Notes: a model not told the origin generated them from the letters alone. A stretch of DNA of 64,000 nt from Streptomyces coelicoflavus (GCF_003112555.1 NZ_BEWB01000002.1:620001-684000); one strand, 5' to 3'; shown: positions 26,231-35,302, counted from the stretch's first letter. Numbers and translations are program-made.

Positions 26231-27090
26231 CCACCGCCGCACCACCGGTCCGCACCCGCCCCCGCCGGGGGTGGACCCCCGGCCAGATCGTGCTCACCCT
26301 GCTCGGCACCGCCGTCTCCGCCCTCTTCCTCGCCCCGCTCGCCTGGGCGCTGTTCACCTCGCTCAAGTCGGAGACCGAGGCGGTCGAGGTGCCCACGCAC
26401 TGGCTGCCGCACGACTGGACCGGCCAGGCCTGGACGGCCCTCTTCGAGACCGGCAACATCACCAACTGGTTCGTCAACTCGCTGGTCGTGTCCGTGTGCG
26501 TGACCACGATCGTGCTGCTGGTCGCCGCGCTCGCCGGATACGGCTTCGCCCGCACCGAGTTCCGCGGCAAGGGCGTCCTGATGGGCGTGGTGATGGCCGG
26601 CCTCATGGTCTCGCCGGCCGTGCTCGGCGTCCCGCTGTTCACCACCGTCCAGCAGATGGGGATGGTCGACACCTACTGGGGCATGATCCTGCCGCAGTGC
26701 GCGCCCGCCGCTATGGTCTACATCCTCTACAAGTTCTTCCAGGGCATCCCCCGCGAGCTGGAGGAGGCCGCCTTCATCGACGGCGCCGGCCGCTGGCGCG
26801 TCTTCTTCACGATCATCGTGCCGCTCTCCCGCCCCTCGCTCGCGGCGGTCGGCATCTTCACCTTCATCAGCTCCTGGAACAACTTCCTGTGGCCCTACAT
26901 GGTCACCAACAACCCCGACCTGATGACGATGCCCAACGGCATCGCGACCGTCATGAACTCCTACGGCATCCAGTGGGCCCAGCTCATGGCCGGCGGCCTG
27001 ATGGCCGGCCTGCCGCTCATCGTCGTCTTCGTCTTCTTCCAGCGCCAGATCGTGGCGGGCGTCGCCCACACGGGCCTGGCCGGCCAGTAG
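26227..27090 (+). CDS. Sugar ABC transporter permease 2 (MalG/AraQ type)
   Basis: The protein has 287 residues with six membrane segments. The EAA loop reads EAAFIDGAGRWRVFFTIIVPLSRP. Its start overlaps the stop of permease 1. Together they form the channel of the importer, and the GH51 gene follows 55 bases on. The C-terminus (QRQIVAGVAHTGLAGQ) is the usual ending of this subfamily. Confidence 0.9.
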   Translation: MTTAAPPVRTRPRRGWTPGQIVLTLLGTAVSALFLAPLAWALFTSLKSETEAVEVPTHWLPHDWTGQAWTALFETGNITNWFVNSLVVSVCVTTIVLLVAALAGYGFARTEFRGKGVLMGVVMAGLMVSPAVLGVPLFTTVQQMGMVDTYWGMILPQCAPAAMVYILYKFFQGIPRELEEAAFIDGAGRWRVFFTIIVPLSRPSLAAVGIFTFISSWNNFLWPYMVTNNPDLMTMPNGIATVMNSYGIQWAQLMAGGLMAGLPLIVVFVFFQRQIVAGVAHTGLAGQ

Positions 27091-27145
27091 AGAGCCCCCA
27101 CGCAGAGAGCCCTCACGAGGACAAGTCACCCCCCGAAAGGAAAAG

Positions 27146-28651
27146 ATGCGCCCCGCCCGCTTCACCCTCGACCCCGCCTTCACCGTCGGCGCCGTCAACC
27201 CCCGGCTCTTCGGCTCCTTCGTCGAACACCTCGGACGCTGCGTGTACACCGGCGTCTTCGAACCCGGCCACCCCGCCGCGGACGCCGAGGGCCTGCGCCA
27301 GGACGTGCTGGACCTCGTCCGCGAACTCGGCGTCACCGCCGTCCGCTACCCCGGCGGCAACTTCGTCTCCGGCTACAAGTGGGAGGACTCCGTCGGCCCG
27401 GTGGAGGACCGCCCGCGCCGCCTCGACCTGGCCTGGCGCTCCACCGAGACCAACCGCTTCGGCCTCTCGGAGTACATCGCCTTCCTCAAGAAGATCGGCC
27501 CCCGGGCCGAACCCATGATGGCCGTCAACCTCGGCACCCGGGGCGTCGCGGAGGCCCTCGAACTCCAGGAGTACGCCAACCACCCCTCCGGCACGGCCCT
27601 GTCCGACCTGCGCGCCGAGCACGGCGACAAGGACCCCTTCGGCATCCGCCTGTGGTGCCTGGGCAACGAGATGGACGGCCCCTGGCAGACCGGCCACAAG
27701 ACCGCCCAGGAGTACGGCCGCGTCGCCGCCGAGACCGCCCGCGCCATGCGCCAGATCGACCCGGACGTCGAACTCGTCGCCTGCGGTTCGTCGAGCCAGG
27801 CGATGGAGACCTTCGGCGCCTGGGAGGCGACCGTCCTCCAGGAGACCTACGACCTGGTCGACCACATCTCCCTGCACGCCTACTACGAACCGCACGACGG
27901 GGACGTCGACTCCTTCCTCGCCTCCGCCGTGGACATGGAGTCGTTCATCGAGAACGTCGTCGCCACCTGCGACCACGTCGGCGCCCGCCTCAAGTCCAAG
28001 AAGAGGATCAACCTCTCCTTCGACGAGTGGAACGTCTGGTACATGAGCCGGACCGAGGCCCAGGTGAGCGTCCTGGACTGGCCCGAGGCGCCCCGCATCC
28101 TCGAGGACAACTACAGCGTCCTGGACGCGGTCGTCTTCGGCTCGCTCCTGATCGCCCTGCTGCGGCACGCCGACCGCGTCACCGTGGCCTGCCTCGCCCA
28201 GCTCGTCAACGTCATCGCCCCGATCATGACCGAGCCGGGCGGCCCGGCCTGGCGCCAGACCACCTTCTTCCCCTTCTCCCAGGCCTCCAGGTACGGCCGC
28301 GGCGAGGTCCTCGACGTCCGCGTGGACTCACCGACGTACGACACCGCGAAGTACGGCGAGGCCGACCTCCTGCACGCCACCGCCGTGCGCGCCGAGGACG
28401 GCTCGGTCGCCGTCTTCGCCGTCAACCGCTCCCGCACCGAGGCCCTCCCGCTGGAGGTCGCCCTCGGCGGCCTGCACCTGACGGAGGTCGTCGAGCACAG
28501 CGCCCTCGCGGACGCCGACCCCGACGCCCGCAACACCCTCGCCGACCCCGAGCGCGTCGCCCCGCACCCGGTGGACGGCACGACCCTGACCGACGGCAGG
28601 CTCACCGCCGCCCTGGAACCGCTGTCCTGGAACGTGATCCGGCTGCGCTGA
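27146..28651 (+). CDS. abfA: Intracellular GH51 alpha-L-arabinofuranosidase
   Basis: The protein has 501 residues without a signal peptide. It releases terminal L-arabinofuranose from arabino-oligosaccharides in the cytoplasm. Catalytic residues are plain: acid/base Glu175 in WCLGNEMDGPW and nucleophile Glu294 in SFDEWNVWY, matching the positions in well-studied GH51 enzymes. The catalytic TIM barrel spans about 30-370 and a beta-sandwich the rest. The ribosome site AAAGGAAAAG precedes the ATG. It lies 55 bases downstream of the permeases, so the imported oligosaccharide is probably its substrate. The TGA lies in the loop of a terminator hairpin. Confidence 0.93.
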   Translation: MRPARFTLDPAFTVGAVNPRLFGSFVEHLGRCVYTGVFEPGHPAADAEGLRQDVLDLVRELGVTAVRYPGGNFVSGYKWEDSVGPVEDRPRRLDLAWRSTETNRFGLSEYIAFLKKIGPRAEPMMAVNLGTRGVAEALELQEYANHPSGTALSDLRAEHGDKDPFGIRLWCLGNEMDGPWQTGHKTAQEYGRVAAETARAMRQIDPDVELVACGSSSQAMETFGAWEATVLQETYDLVDHISLHAYYEPHDGDVDSFLASAVDMESFIENVVATCDHVGARLKSKKRINLSFDEWNVWYMSRTEAQVSVLDWPEAPRILEDNYSVLDAVVFGSLLIALLRHADRVTVACLAQLVNVIAPIMTEPGGPAWRQTTFFPFSQASRYGRGEVLDVRVDSPTYDTAKYGEADLLHATAVRAEDGSVAVFAVNRSRTEALPLEVALGGLHLTEVVEHSALADADPDARNTLADPERVAPHPVDGTTLTDGRLTAALEPLSWNVIRLR

Positions 28652-28666
28652 ACCCCGCGCAGCCGG
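28639..28666. terminator. Compact bidirectional terminator over the GH51 stop
   Basis: A perfect 10-bp stem (CCGGCTGCGC / GCGCAGCCGG) with an 8-base loop. The GH51 stop codon forms the start of the loop, and the right arm ends at the base before the convergent gene's stop triplet. Confidence 0.75.
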
Positions 28667-31426
28667 TCAGCCGCGGCGCCGGCCGGGGGAGGGGACGGGC
28701 TTCACCGGCACTCCACCGGCCGCGCTGCCCAGCAGCTCCAGGCGCACCGGGCCGGGTCCGGGCGCCGTGTCGCCGTCGGACAGGACCGCGAGGGCCAGGG
28801 TGTTGGCGGCGGCGCGGGTGCGCAGGATGCCGTTCGGGAGGACGAAGGTGTGGGGGGCGCCCTCGGCGCCGCCCACGTTCGCGCCCATGTTCCAGCCGTT
28901 CAGAAAGACCTGGACGCGCACGTTCCGGTCCGGCGGGCCGTCCAGGACGAGGCCCACGGAGGCGTCGGTCTCCGGCGGGACGTCCAGCCGGAACGTGGTC
29001 CGGTACCAGGTCACGCCCTGGCGCGGTTCCTCGTCCCGGGCGGCCGCCGGGGAGCCCGGCTGCCAGGCGCCGTCGTCGTACCCGGGCAGGTGCCAGCCGT
29101 GGCGCTCCCCGTACAGCCCGCCGTGGTTGAGCGGCCCGCGCACCGGGTCGGGGGCGGCCGCGCCCATGATCCGCCAGCGCACCTCGGGAGAGGCGCCCTC
29201 GAAGCGGGCCGAGGTCAGGCCGCGGGCCGCCCGGTAGGCGTCCTGGCCGTGCTGCGTGCGTCGGACCAGGACGGAGAGAACGGCGGGTTCACCGTCCTCG
29301 CCCCGCCGCGTGCGCAGAGCCCGCGGCAGCTCGAGGTCCGCCGTGGCCGTCCAGGTGCCCTTCCCGTCGCCCGCCCCGCCCGGCCGGTGGGTGCCCAGCG
29401 GCTCCCCGTCCAGCCAGGCCATCAGCAGGCCGTCGGCGCCCGTGCTGTACGCGAGGGACACCGACTCCAGGCCGGAGGCGCCGGTGAGGCGGGCGCGGTA
29501 CCAGACGTCGCCGTAGTGGAAGCCGTAGTCGTCGGCGAAAAGCACCGGCTGCCCGTCGGGGACCGGGGTCGTGCTGTGCGACGTGCGCCGGTCGGCGACC
29601 GGCCAGCCCTCGTCGCCGTAGTCGGGCTCGCACTCGAAGTTCTCCGTGCGCCGCCGCCAGCCGTCGAGCGCGGGCAGGACCGGGTCGGGCACGCCCGGCA
29701 GCGGCCACACGGTCATCAGGCTCAGGGCGCGGCCCAGCCCGGACTGCACCCGCTCGCCGTTCCAGGTGACGTCGGTGATGCCGGGCGGTGCCCACACCTC
29801 CAGCTCGCGCTCGTCGACCGTGTCGCCGGTGAGCCGGATCACGGGACCGTCCAGGGCGGCCTCGCGCAGCAGCTCGGGGCCGCGCACCAGGATCCGGCCC
29901 GAGGGGGTCTCGTACGGCCACAGCCGCAGCGAGGCGGCGTCGTCGGCGACGAGGAGGAGCAGCGTGCGGTCGGTTTCGCCGCTGCGCACCCGCAGCCGGG
30001 TCAGCCGGTCCTCCTTCAGCGGCACCATCACGTGCAGCTTGCCGTGGTCGAAGGTCCAGGCGGCCTCCTCGTCCAGCCGGGTCGGCCACGGCTCGTCCGG
30101 ACAGTCCAGGACCAGGTGCGCCATCTCGCCGGCCCGCCCCACGAACGCGGCGATGTCCAGCTTCCCGACGCTCAGCGCCAGCATCGGCTGCACGGTGGCG
30201 TACGCGAGCTTGCGACCCGCGCCCAGGTGGAGCCCGGTCGCCAGCAGCTTCGCGTCCCGGGCGGGGACGGTGACCTCCACCTCGGTCCCGCCCATCGGCA
30301 CCGTCGAGGTGACGTCGGCGGCGGAGTCGTTGCGCAGGACGTACGCCTGGGCGCCGGTGTCCGGGTTGGCCATGCGCCGCACCCGGACTCGGGCGTCCGC
30401 GGCCCGGATCGCCGGCGCCTCGGTCATCCGCGTGAAGTCCGGGACGTGGCGCAGCAGGTGGCCGAGCTGGTGGAGCGGCGCGAGCTTGGCCGTCGGCCGG
30501 CGTGCCTCGTCGATCGCCGCGGCCGGGTCGTAGGTCGGTGCGGGCGCCGACGGCGCGGGCAGCCACCCCCACGAGGTGCCGCCGAACGCCATGTGGACGT
30601 TGTGCAGCGTGCTCCCGTGGGCCAGGCGGGCGAAGTGGAGCCGTCGGGCCTCGGCGGCGTCCCGGGTCCGTTCCGGCTCCTCCCAGGCGAGCGGGGAGTC
30701 GGCGTGCAGCACGGGCACCTCGACGCCGTCGGCGCGCAGCCGCTCGCGCAGGTGGTCCAGGTCGGCGCGTTCGGGGGTGTCGGCCCGGTAGAGCAGCACG
30801 GTGCCGGTGCCCCGGGTGAACTGGTGGCGGGCGACGATCGCGTTGACCCGGCTCAGCCACTCGTCGGCGTGACGCAGATACGCGGGGTCGGTGGTCCCGG
30901 CCCGCGCCCCGACGGTCGTCAGCCAGCCGGGCAGGCCCCCGGCGTCCACGTCCGCGCCGATGCGGGGGCCGGCGTGCAGCACGACGTACAGGTTGCACTC
31001 GGCGGCCGTGCGCAGGAACAGGTCGAGGTCGCGGACGCCGGTGAAGTCGTACGTGCCGGGGGCGGGGGAGTGCTGGTTCCAGGCGAGGCGGACGCTGACC
31101 GCGTTGTGGCCGTACGCCCGCATCTTCTGGAGCACGTCCCGCCACAGGGACGGGCTCGGCAGCCGGAACGGATGCAGCTCGCCGGACCACAGCGCCAGCC
31201 GCCGGCCGTCCACCAGCAGGGAGTACCGGTCCAGGGCGACCCGGTGGTGCCGGCCGTCGGGCGCGGGCGGGCCGGGCGGCGGCCCGGTGGGCACGGGACC
31301 GGGGCCGCCCGGGCGGGGCAGCGCCGCGCTGCTCACACTGCCGCCGAGCGCGAGCCCGAGGACGGTGCTGCCCGCGAGGGCGCTGAACGCTCGTCTGCCG
31401 AGCCGGTGGGGCCTGCTGAGCTCCAA
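28667..31426 (-). CDS. Secreted GH35-like protein lacking the catalytic motif
   Basis: The protein has 919 residues from a TTG at 31426 that has an AGGAGAGG site; no ATG or GTG with a site suits the Tat-like signal (LGRRAFSALAGS) that follows. The N-terminal 320 residues follow the GH35 beta-galactosidase barrel (LWSGELHPFRLPSPSLWRDV, HAGPRIGADVDAGGLPGWL, HMAFGGTSWGWL). Where GH35 enzymes have the acid/base in QVENEYG, this one reads VLLYRADTPE (about 211-218), and the usual nucleophile segment is not recognisable. The rest is beta-domains, including jelly-rolls near 700-900. It is probably a non-catalytic or altered-specificity carbohydrate protein beside the arabinan genes. The TTG start is inferred. 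Confidence 0.75.
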   Translation of the reverse strand: MELSRPHRLGRRAFSALAGSTVLGLALGGSVSSAALPRPGGPGPVPTGPPPGPPAPDGRHHRVALDRYSLLVDGRRLALWSGELHPFRLPSPSLWRDVLQKMRAYGHNAVSVRLAWNQHSPAPGTYDFTGVRDLDLFLRTAAECNLYVVLHAGPRIGADVDAGGLPGWLTTVGARAGTTDPAYLRHADEWLSRVNAIVARHQFTRGTGTVLLYRADTPERADLDHLRERLRADGVEVPVLHADSPLAWEEPERTRDAAEARRLHFARLAHGSTLHNVHMAFGGTSWGWLPAPSAPAPTYDPAAAIDEARRPTAKLAPLHQLGHLLRHVPDFTRMTEAPAIRAADARVRVRRMANPDTGAQAYVLRNDSAADVTSTVPMGGTEVEVTVPARDAKLLATGLHLGAGRKLAYATVQPMLALSVGKLDIAAFVGRAGEMAHLVLDCPDEPWPTRLDEEAAWTFDHGKLHVMVPLKEDRLTRLRVRSGETDRTLLLLVADDAASLRLWPYETPSGRILVRGPELLREAALDGPVIRLTGDTVDERELEVWAPPGITDVTWNGERVQSGLGRALSLMTVWPLPGVPDPVLPALDGWRRRTENFECEPDYGDEGWPVADRRTSHSTTPVPDGQPVLFADDYGFHYGDVWYRARLTGASGLESVSLAYSTGADGLLMAWLDGEPLGTHRPGGAGDGKGTWTATADLELPRALRTRRGEDGEPAVLSVLVRRTQHGQDAYRAARGLTSARFEGASPEVRWRIMGAAAPDPVRGPLNHGGLYGERHGWHLPGYDDGAWQPGSPAAARDEEPRQGVTWYRTTFRLDVPPETDASVGLVLDGPPDRNVRVQVFLNGWNMGANVGGAEGAPHTFVLPNGILRTRAAANTLALAVLSDGDTAPGPGPVRLELLGSAAGGVPVKPVPSPGRRRG

Positions 31427-31779
31427 GGGAGCCTCTCCTGTTGCGCGCGTACCTCTTGGTCCCGTCGTGCCCGGGACCGCCTGTGCCGGGCCATTGTCCC
31501 AGCGGACGCCCCGTGGTCCGGTACGAGGACCGCGGCGCGTGCGGACCGCACACACTTTCTGGGGGTGGGGCGCCGCCCGCCGCCGCCCGCCGCCGTGCGC
31601 GCGGGGCGCCCCGCGCGCACGTGCTGGGAACAGGCCGGTGTGAATGGCCGGGAGAGCGTCTGTCCGCGCCCGGCGGGGCTTCCTACGATGCGACCGTGAA
31701 TGTCATGTGCACACCATGTGTAGATGGCGGACGCATTCAACGACATCCACCCCCCACCGTCGAACGGGATGGGAGACCC
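31427..31779. other. Divergent control region with a 28-base perfect palindrome
   Basis: No gene was found in these 353 bases. At 31594-31621 lies a perfect 28-base palindrome with no loop; one arm reads CGTGCGCGCGGGGC. CATGTG occurs twice near 31703-31719. Promoters for the GH35-like and DUF4360 genes should lie here, but I see no clear -35/-10 pair. Confidence 0.5.
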
Positions 31780-32433
31780 ATGGCCACCGGCCTGCTCCTG
31801 AGCGGCACGATCGCCGCGCTCCTCACCTCCGTGCTGCCCGCGCAGCACCAGCCCTCCGGCGGGTTCGAGGACCCGCCGCCGGACAAGATCGTCATCAAGG
31901 TCGCCACGGTGAACGGCTCCGGCTGTCCGCAGGGCACGGCGGCGGTCGCCGTCTCCCAGGACAACACCGCCTTCACCGTCACCTACAGCGACTACCTCGC
32001 CCAGGCGGGCGGCGGCTCCGCGCCCACCGACTTCCGCAAGAACTGCCAGCTCAACCTGCTCGTGCACGTCCCGCAGGGGTTCACCTACGCCGTCGCCAGC
32101 GCGGACTACCGCGGCTTCGCCGCCCTCCAGCCCGGCGCCAAGGGCACCCAGCGGGCCTCGTACTACTTCCAGGGCTCCCCGAACACGGAGTACCGCAGCC
32201 ACCCCTTCGACGGCCCGTACGACGACAACTGGCAGGCCACCGACAGCACCGACTGGGCGCAGCTGGTGTGGGCGCCCTGCGGGGTCCAGCGCAACTTCAA
32301 CATCAACACCGAGCTGAGGGTCAGCACCGGCACGTCCGACCCCGACCGGGTGAGCTTCATGACCATGGACTCGACGGACGGCGACATCAGCACCGTGTAC
32401 CACCTGGCGTGGAAGGAGTGCCCGGAGTCCTGA
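31780..32433 (+). CDS. Secreted DUF4360-family protein
   Basis: The protein has 217 residues. A short signal peptide covers about residues 1-22 (LLLSGTIAALLTSVLPAQ). The mature domain carries the DUF4360 pattern: VNGSGCPQGTAAVAVS, FTVTYSDYLAQAG, RKNCQLNLLVHVPQGFTYAV, and a late Cys pair (WAPCG, WKECPES) that should form disulfides. The biochemical function of this family is not known to me; members are common in actinobacteria and fungi. The GGGAG ribosome site is close to the ATG. Confidence 0.8.
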   Translation: MATGLLLSGTIAALLTSVLPAQHQPSGGFEDPPPDKIVIKVATVNGSGCPQGTAAVAVSQDNTAFTVTYSDYLAQAGGGSAPTDFRKNCQLNLLVHVPQGFTYAVASADYRGFAALQPGAKGTQRASYYFQGSPNTEYRSHPFDGPYDDNWQATDSTDWAQLVWAPCGVQRNFNINTELRVSTGTSDPDRVSFMTMDSTDGDISTVYHLAWKECPES

Positions 32434-32459
32434 CCGGACCGCCGCGGGCCCCCTCGGGC

Positions 32460-34031
32460 TCACCTCGCGGCGGGCGTGCCGTCCGGCCGGCACAGCAGCG
32501 GCTTGTCCAGCTCGGCGCAGGGGCGGTGGCCCCTGGAGCGGACGATGTCCTTGCCGACCTCGTTGGCGAGGTAGCGCAGGAAGCCCGCCGCGATCGAGTC
32601 GGCCGGCGGTTCGCCGTAGGTGTAGGCGATCTCCGTCTGCCAGTACGGGTACGCCCCCTGGTCGGCGCCCTCCAGGGTGGCCGGGTAGCCGTCGATGCGG
32701 ATCTGCCGGACGTCGTCGTGCGTGGCGGCGGCGCCGACCTCGCTGTGCCCCAGGGCGCCCGGGGTGGAGGCCACCGTGTCCAGCAGTGTCCCGGTGCCTC
32801 CCACCTCGCAGCGGCCCGGCCGGTCCCGGTCGAGCCCGGCGCAGTCCGCGGCGGTGACCGCGGGGAGGGGACGACCGCCGAGGACCTGCTGTTCGAGTGT
32901 GGTCCGGGTGCCCGAGCCGGGGTTGCGGCTGATCAGGTGGACGGGCACGTCGTTGCCCCTGACCTGGCTCCAGTTGGTGATCCGCCCGGCGTACACGTCC
33001 CGCACCTGCTTCAGGGACAGGTCCTCGACTCCCGCGTCCTTGTGCACGACCAGGGTGAACAGGGACAGCGCGACGGGCCTCGGCAGCAGGCGCGGGCGGC
33101 CCTCGGACTTCGGCCCGTCGCTGAACGCCAGCCGGTCGCCCAGGCCCCGGCCGTCCGGGAGCCGTGCGTCCTCCCCGGCGGCGGCGAGGGTGTCGAGCCC
33201 GTCGACGCTGCCCTTGAAGGAGGTGGCGGTCAGCGGGATGTGCGCGTCCGGGCAGGTCCGCTCGTACTGCCGCGCGGCCTCCCGCAGCACCGGCGCGAAG
33301 GCCGTGGAACCCGACAGGTGCAGGGTCCCGGCGGCGCAGTCCAGCGGCGCGGCGACGGCGTCGTCGTCCCCGGCCAGGGTGAACGCGGACTGGGTGGCGC
33401 TCACCAGGATGAGCGACGCGAGCAGCCAGCGGACCTGCCGCGAGGCGAAGGGGTAGTACGCGGTCTTCTTGATGTTCCCGCCGCGCACCCCGCCGACGAT
33501 CCCCGCGGTGACCTCCGGCTCGGGGAACTCCGGCTCGGTGAAGCCCTCCTCACGGTCCAGGACCGCGAGGACCTTGTAGTGGGTCCTGCGGTTGAGGATC
33601 ACCTTGGGCAGCTTGACCTCCCTGCCCGTGGTCTCGAAGCCCTCGGCCCCCGGCACGAAGAAGGTGGGCGGGACCTGCGGGCTGCGCTCGGTGACGGTCA
33701 TGCCGACCACCCGGCGGCCGGGGAAGGCGATGCGTATGCCCACGGGGTCGCTGGCGGGGGCGACGTAGTCGGCGGCGACCACGGGGCTCCAGCCGGCGTT
33801 CTCGATCCGCAGCAGGACCACCGAGGGGTCGCGCAGGTTGGTGCCGTCCCACTGCATGCGCTGCAGTACCGTCGTGGCGGGCCCCGAGGCGGCCGAGTCC
33901 CGGATGGTGGTGTCCAGCTGGACGCGGTAGCCGAGTCGTTTGCGGCCCGCCAGCACGAACTCCCACAGCGCGGCAGCGACGGGCACGGCCAGACCCAGGA
34001 CGGCGGCCACGGAACCCCAGGACACACTCAC
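32460..34031 (-). CDS. Membrane-tethered PstS-like substrate-binding protein
   Basis: The protein has 523 residues. A first membrane helix at about 5-26 is followed by a soluble domain of about 190 residues that I do not recognise, a second helix near 216-236, then a phosphate-binding-protein-like domain to the end. That last part has the anion-binding features of PstS relatives (LHLSGSTAFAPVLREAA, NPGSGTRTTLEQQ). Topology predicts the N-terminal domain inside and the binding domain outside. No pst permease genes are near, so it may be a sensor of phosphate or another anion instead of a transporter subunit. It converges with the DUF4360 gene (26-base gap). Confidence 0.75.
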   Translation of the reverse strand: MSVSWGSVAAVLGLAVPVAAALWEFVLAGRKRLGYRVQLDTTIRDSAASGPATTVLQRMQWDGTNLRDPSVVLLRIENAGWSPVVAADYVAPASDPVGIRIAFPGRRVVGMTVTERSPQVPPTFFVPGAEGFETTGREVKLPKVILNRRTHYKVLAVLDREEGFTEPEFPEPEVTAGIVGGVRGGNIKKTAYYPFASRQVRWLLASLILVSATQSAFTLAGDDDAVAAPLDCAAGTLHLSGSTAFAPVLREAARQYERTCPDAHIPLTATSFKGSVDGLDTLAAAGEDARLPDGRGLGDRLAFSDGPKSEGRPRLLPRPVALSLFTLVVHKDAGVEDLSLKQVRDVYAGRITNWSQVRGNDVPVHLISRNPGSGTRTTLEQQVLGGRPLPAVTAADCAGLDRDRPGRCEVGGTGTLLDTVASTPGALGHSEVGAAATHDDVRQIRIDGYPATLEGADQGAYPYWQTEIAYTYGEPPADSIAAGFLRYLANEVGKDIVRSRGHRPCAELDKPLLCRPDGTPAAR

Positions 34032-34190
34032 GTCCGGCTCCCCCTCAGGACGGTGACACGGGAGGCCATGGTGGCGGGGGAGGGGCGGGCCGGGGCGCGG
34101 AACCGGTGACTCCCCGGTTCGAATTCACGCGCGGGTCACCTTCGACACCCGGTGTTTTCCGGACATCGACCGCGGCTGTCGCCCGGGGCA

Positions 34191-34219
34191 TTGACGCGCA
34201 AGCGCTTCGATTCTAGGTT
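34191..34219 (+). promoter_or_regulatory. Promoter with LacI-type operator, GH43 gene
   Basis: TTGACG (34191-34196), 17-base spacer, TAGGTT (34214-34219). AAGCGCTT occupies 34200-34207, at exactly the same offset from the -35 as in the ABC operon promoter at 23773. A related downstream element, CGAGATACAGAACG, lies at 34257-34270. Confidence 0.75.
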
Positions 34220-34294
34220 CCGTCACTGCGCAGCGTCCGACAACACGACCAGTGTTCGAGATACAGAACGCGAGAAGTGGAACAGGAGCCCCCC

Positions 34295-35263
34295 ATGCGT
34301 CGCAGACGAGCCGCACTCCTCGCTCTCCCCACCGCCGCCCTGCTCGCCCTCGTCCCCTCCACGGCGTCGGCCTACCCCAACCCCGGCCGGGTCACCGGCT
34401 CCGTCGTCACGCACGACCCGACGATGATCCGCACCGCTTCCGGGCAGTACCGGCTCTACGCCACCGGCGGCGGCATCAGCAGCAAGTCGTCCTCCGACCG
34501 CACCGCCTTCGCCGCGGGCGCCGACGCCTTCGGCACCCGGCCCGGCTGGTGGTCGCGGTACTCGTCCGTACCGGAGGCCTGGGCGCCCGACATCTCGTAC
34601 CACGGCGGCAAGTACCTGATGTACTACTCCGTCTCGTCCTTCGGCTCCAACACCTCCGCCATCGGACTCGCGGGCTCCACCACCGGGGCGCCGGGCAGTT
34701 GGAGCGACTACGGCATCGTCTACACCTCGAACTCCGCCAGCGACTACAACGCCATCGACCCGAACCTCTTCGTCGACGACGACGGGAAGTGGTGGCTCTC
34801 CTTCGGCAGTTGGTGGACCGGCATCAAGATGATCCGCATCGACCCGGCCACCGGCAAGCAGCACGCCTCCGACACCGCCCGCCGCTCCCTGGCCTCCCGC
34901 CCGACCGGCACCAAGGCCGTCGAGGCGCCGTACGTGGTCAAGCGGAACGGGTACTACTACCTCTTCGCCTCGTACGACACCTGCTGCGCCGGCACCAGCT
35001 CCACCTACAAGGTCAAGGTCGGCCGGGCGACCAGCGTCACCGGGCCCTACCTGGACCGCAACGGCGTCTCGATGATGAACAACGGCGGAGCGCCGGTCCT
35101 GGAGTCGCACGGCAGCGTCATCGGCCCCGGCGGACAGTCGATCATGAACGACGTGGACGGCGACCTGATCGTCTACCACTACTACGACGGCAACGACAAC
35201 GGCACGCCCAAGCTCGGCATCAACCTGCTGGACTGGAGCAGCGGCTGGCCCGTGGCCTACTGA
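34295..35263 (+). CDS. Secreted GH43 endo-1,5-alpha-L-arabinanase
   Basis: The protein has 322 residues with a Sec signal peptide to about residue 26 (LVPSTASAYPNP). Five-bladed propeller catalytic residues can be placed: base Asp41 (THDPTMIR), Asp155 (AIDPNLFVDDDG) and acid Glu210 (VEAPYVVKRNGYYYLF); SHGSVIGPGGQS supplies the metal/substrate His region. The ACAGGAG ribosome site is good. It would cut arabinan outside the cell to oligosaccharides for the ABC importer upstream. Its promoter carries the same operator as that operon, so they probably share one LacI-family regulator encoded outside this window. Confidence 0.92.
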   Translation: MRRRRAALLALPTAALLALVPSTASAYPNPGRVTGSVVTHDPTMIRTASGQYRLYATGGGISSKSSSDRTAFAAGADAFGTRPGWWSRYSSVPEAWAPDISYHGGKYLMYYSVSSFGSNTSAIGLAGSTTGAPGSWSDYGIVYTSNSASDYNAIDPNLFVDDDGKWWLSFGSWWTGIKMIRIDPATGKQHASDTARRSLASRPTGTKAVEAPYVVKRNGYYYLFASYDTCCAGTSSTYKVKVGRATSVTGPYLDRNGVSMMNNGGAPVLESHGSVIGPGGQSIMNDVDGDLIVYHYYDGNDNGTPKLGINLLDWSSGWPVAY

Positions 35264-35302
35264 CCCGGACGCATGCGCCGGCCCCGGGCATCACTCCGGG
35301 TC
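35262..35302. terminator. Possible shared terminator of GH43 and PucR genes
   Basis: Arms GACCCGGA (35262-35269) and TCCGGGTC (35295-35302) are perfect complements around a 25-base loop, spanning the ends of two convergent genes. The loop is long, so this is less certain than the other hairpins. Confidence 0.4.

Noticed and set aside
28850..31699. Plus-strand open frame of 949 codons over the GH35-like gene
   Set aside because: Shadow of the opposite strand; no ribosome site or domain.
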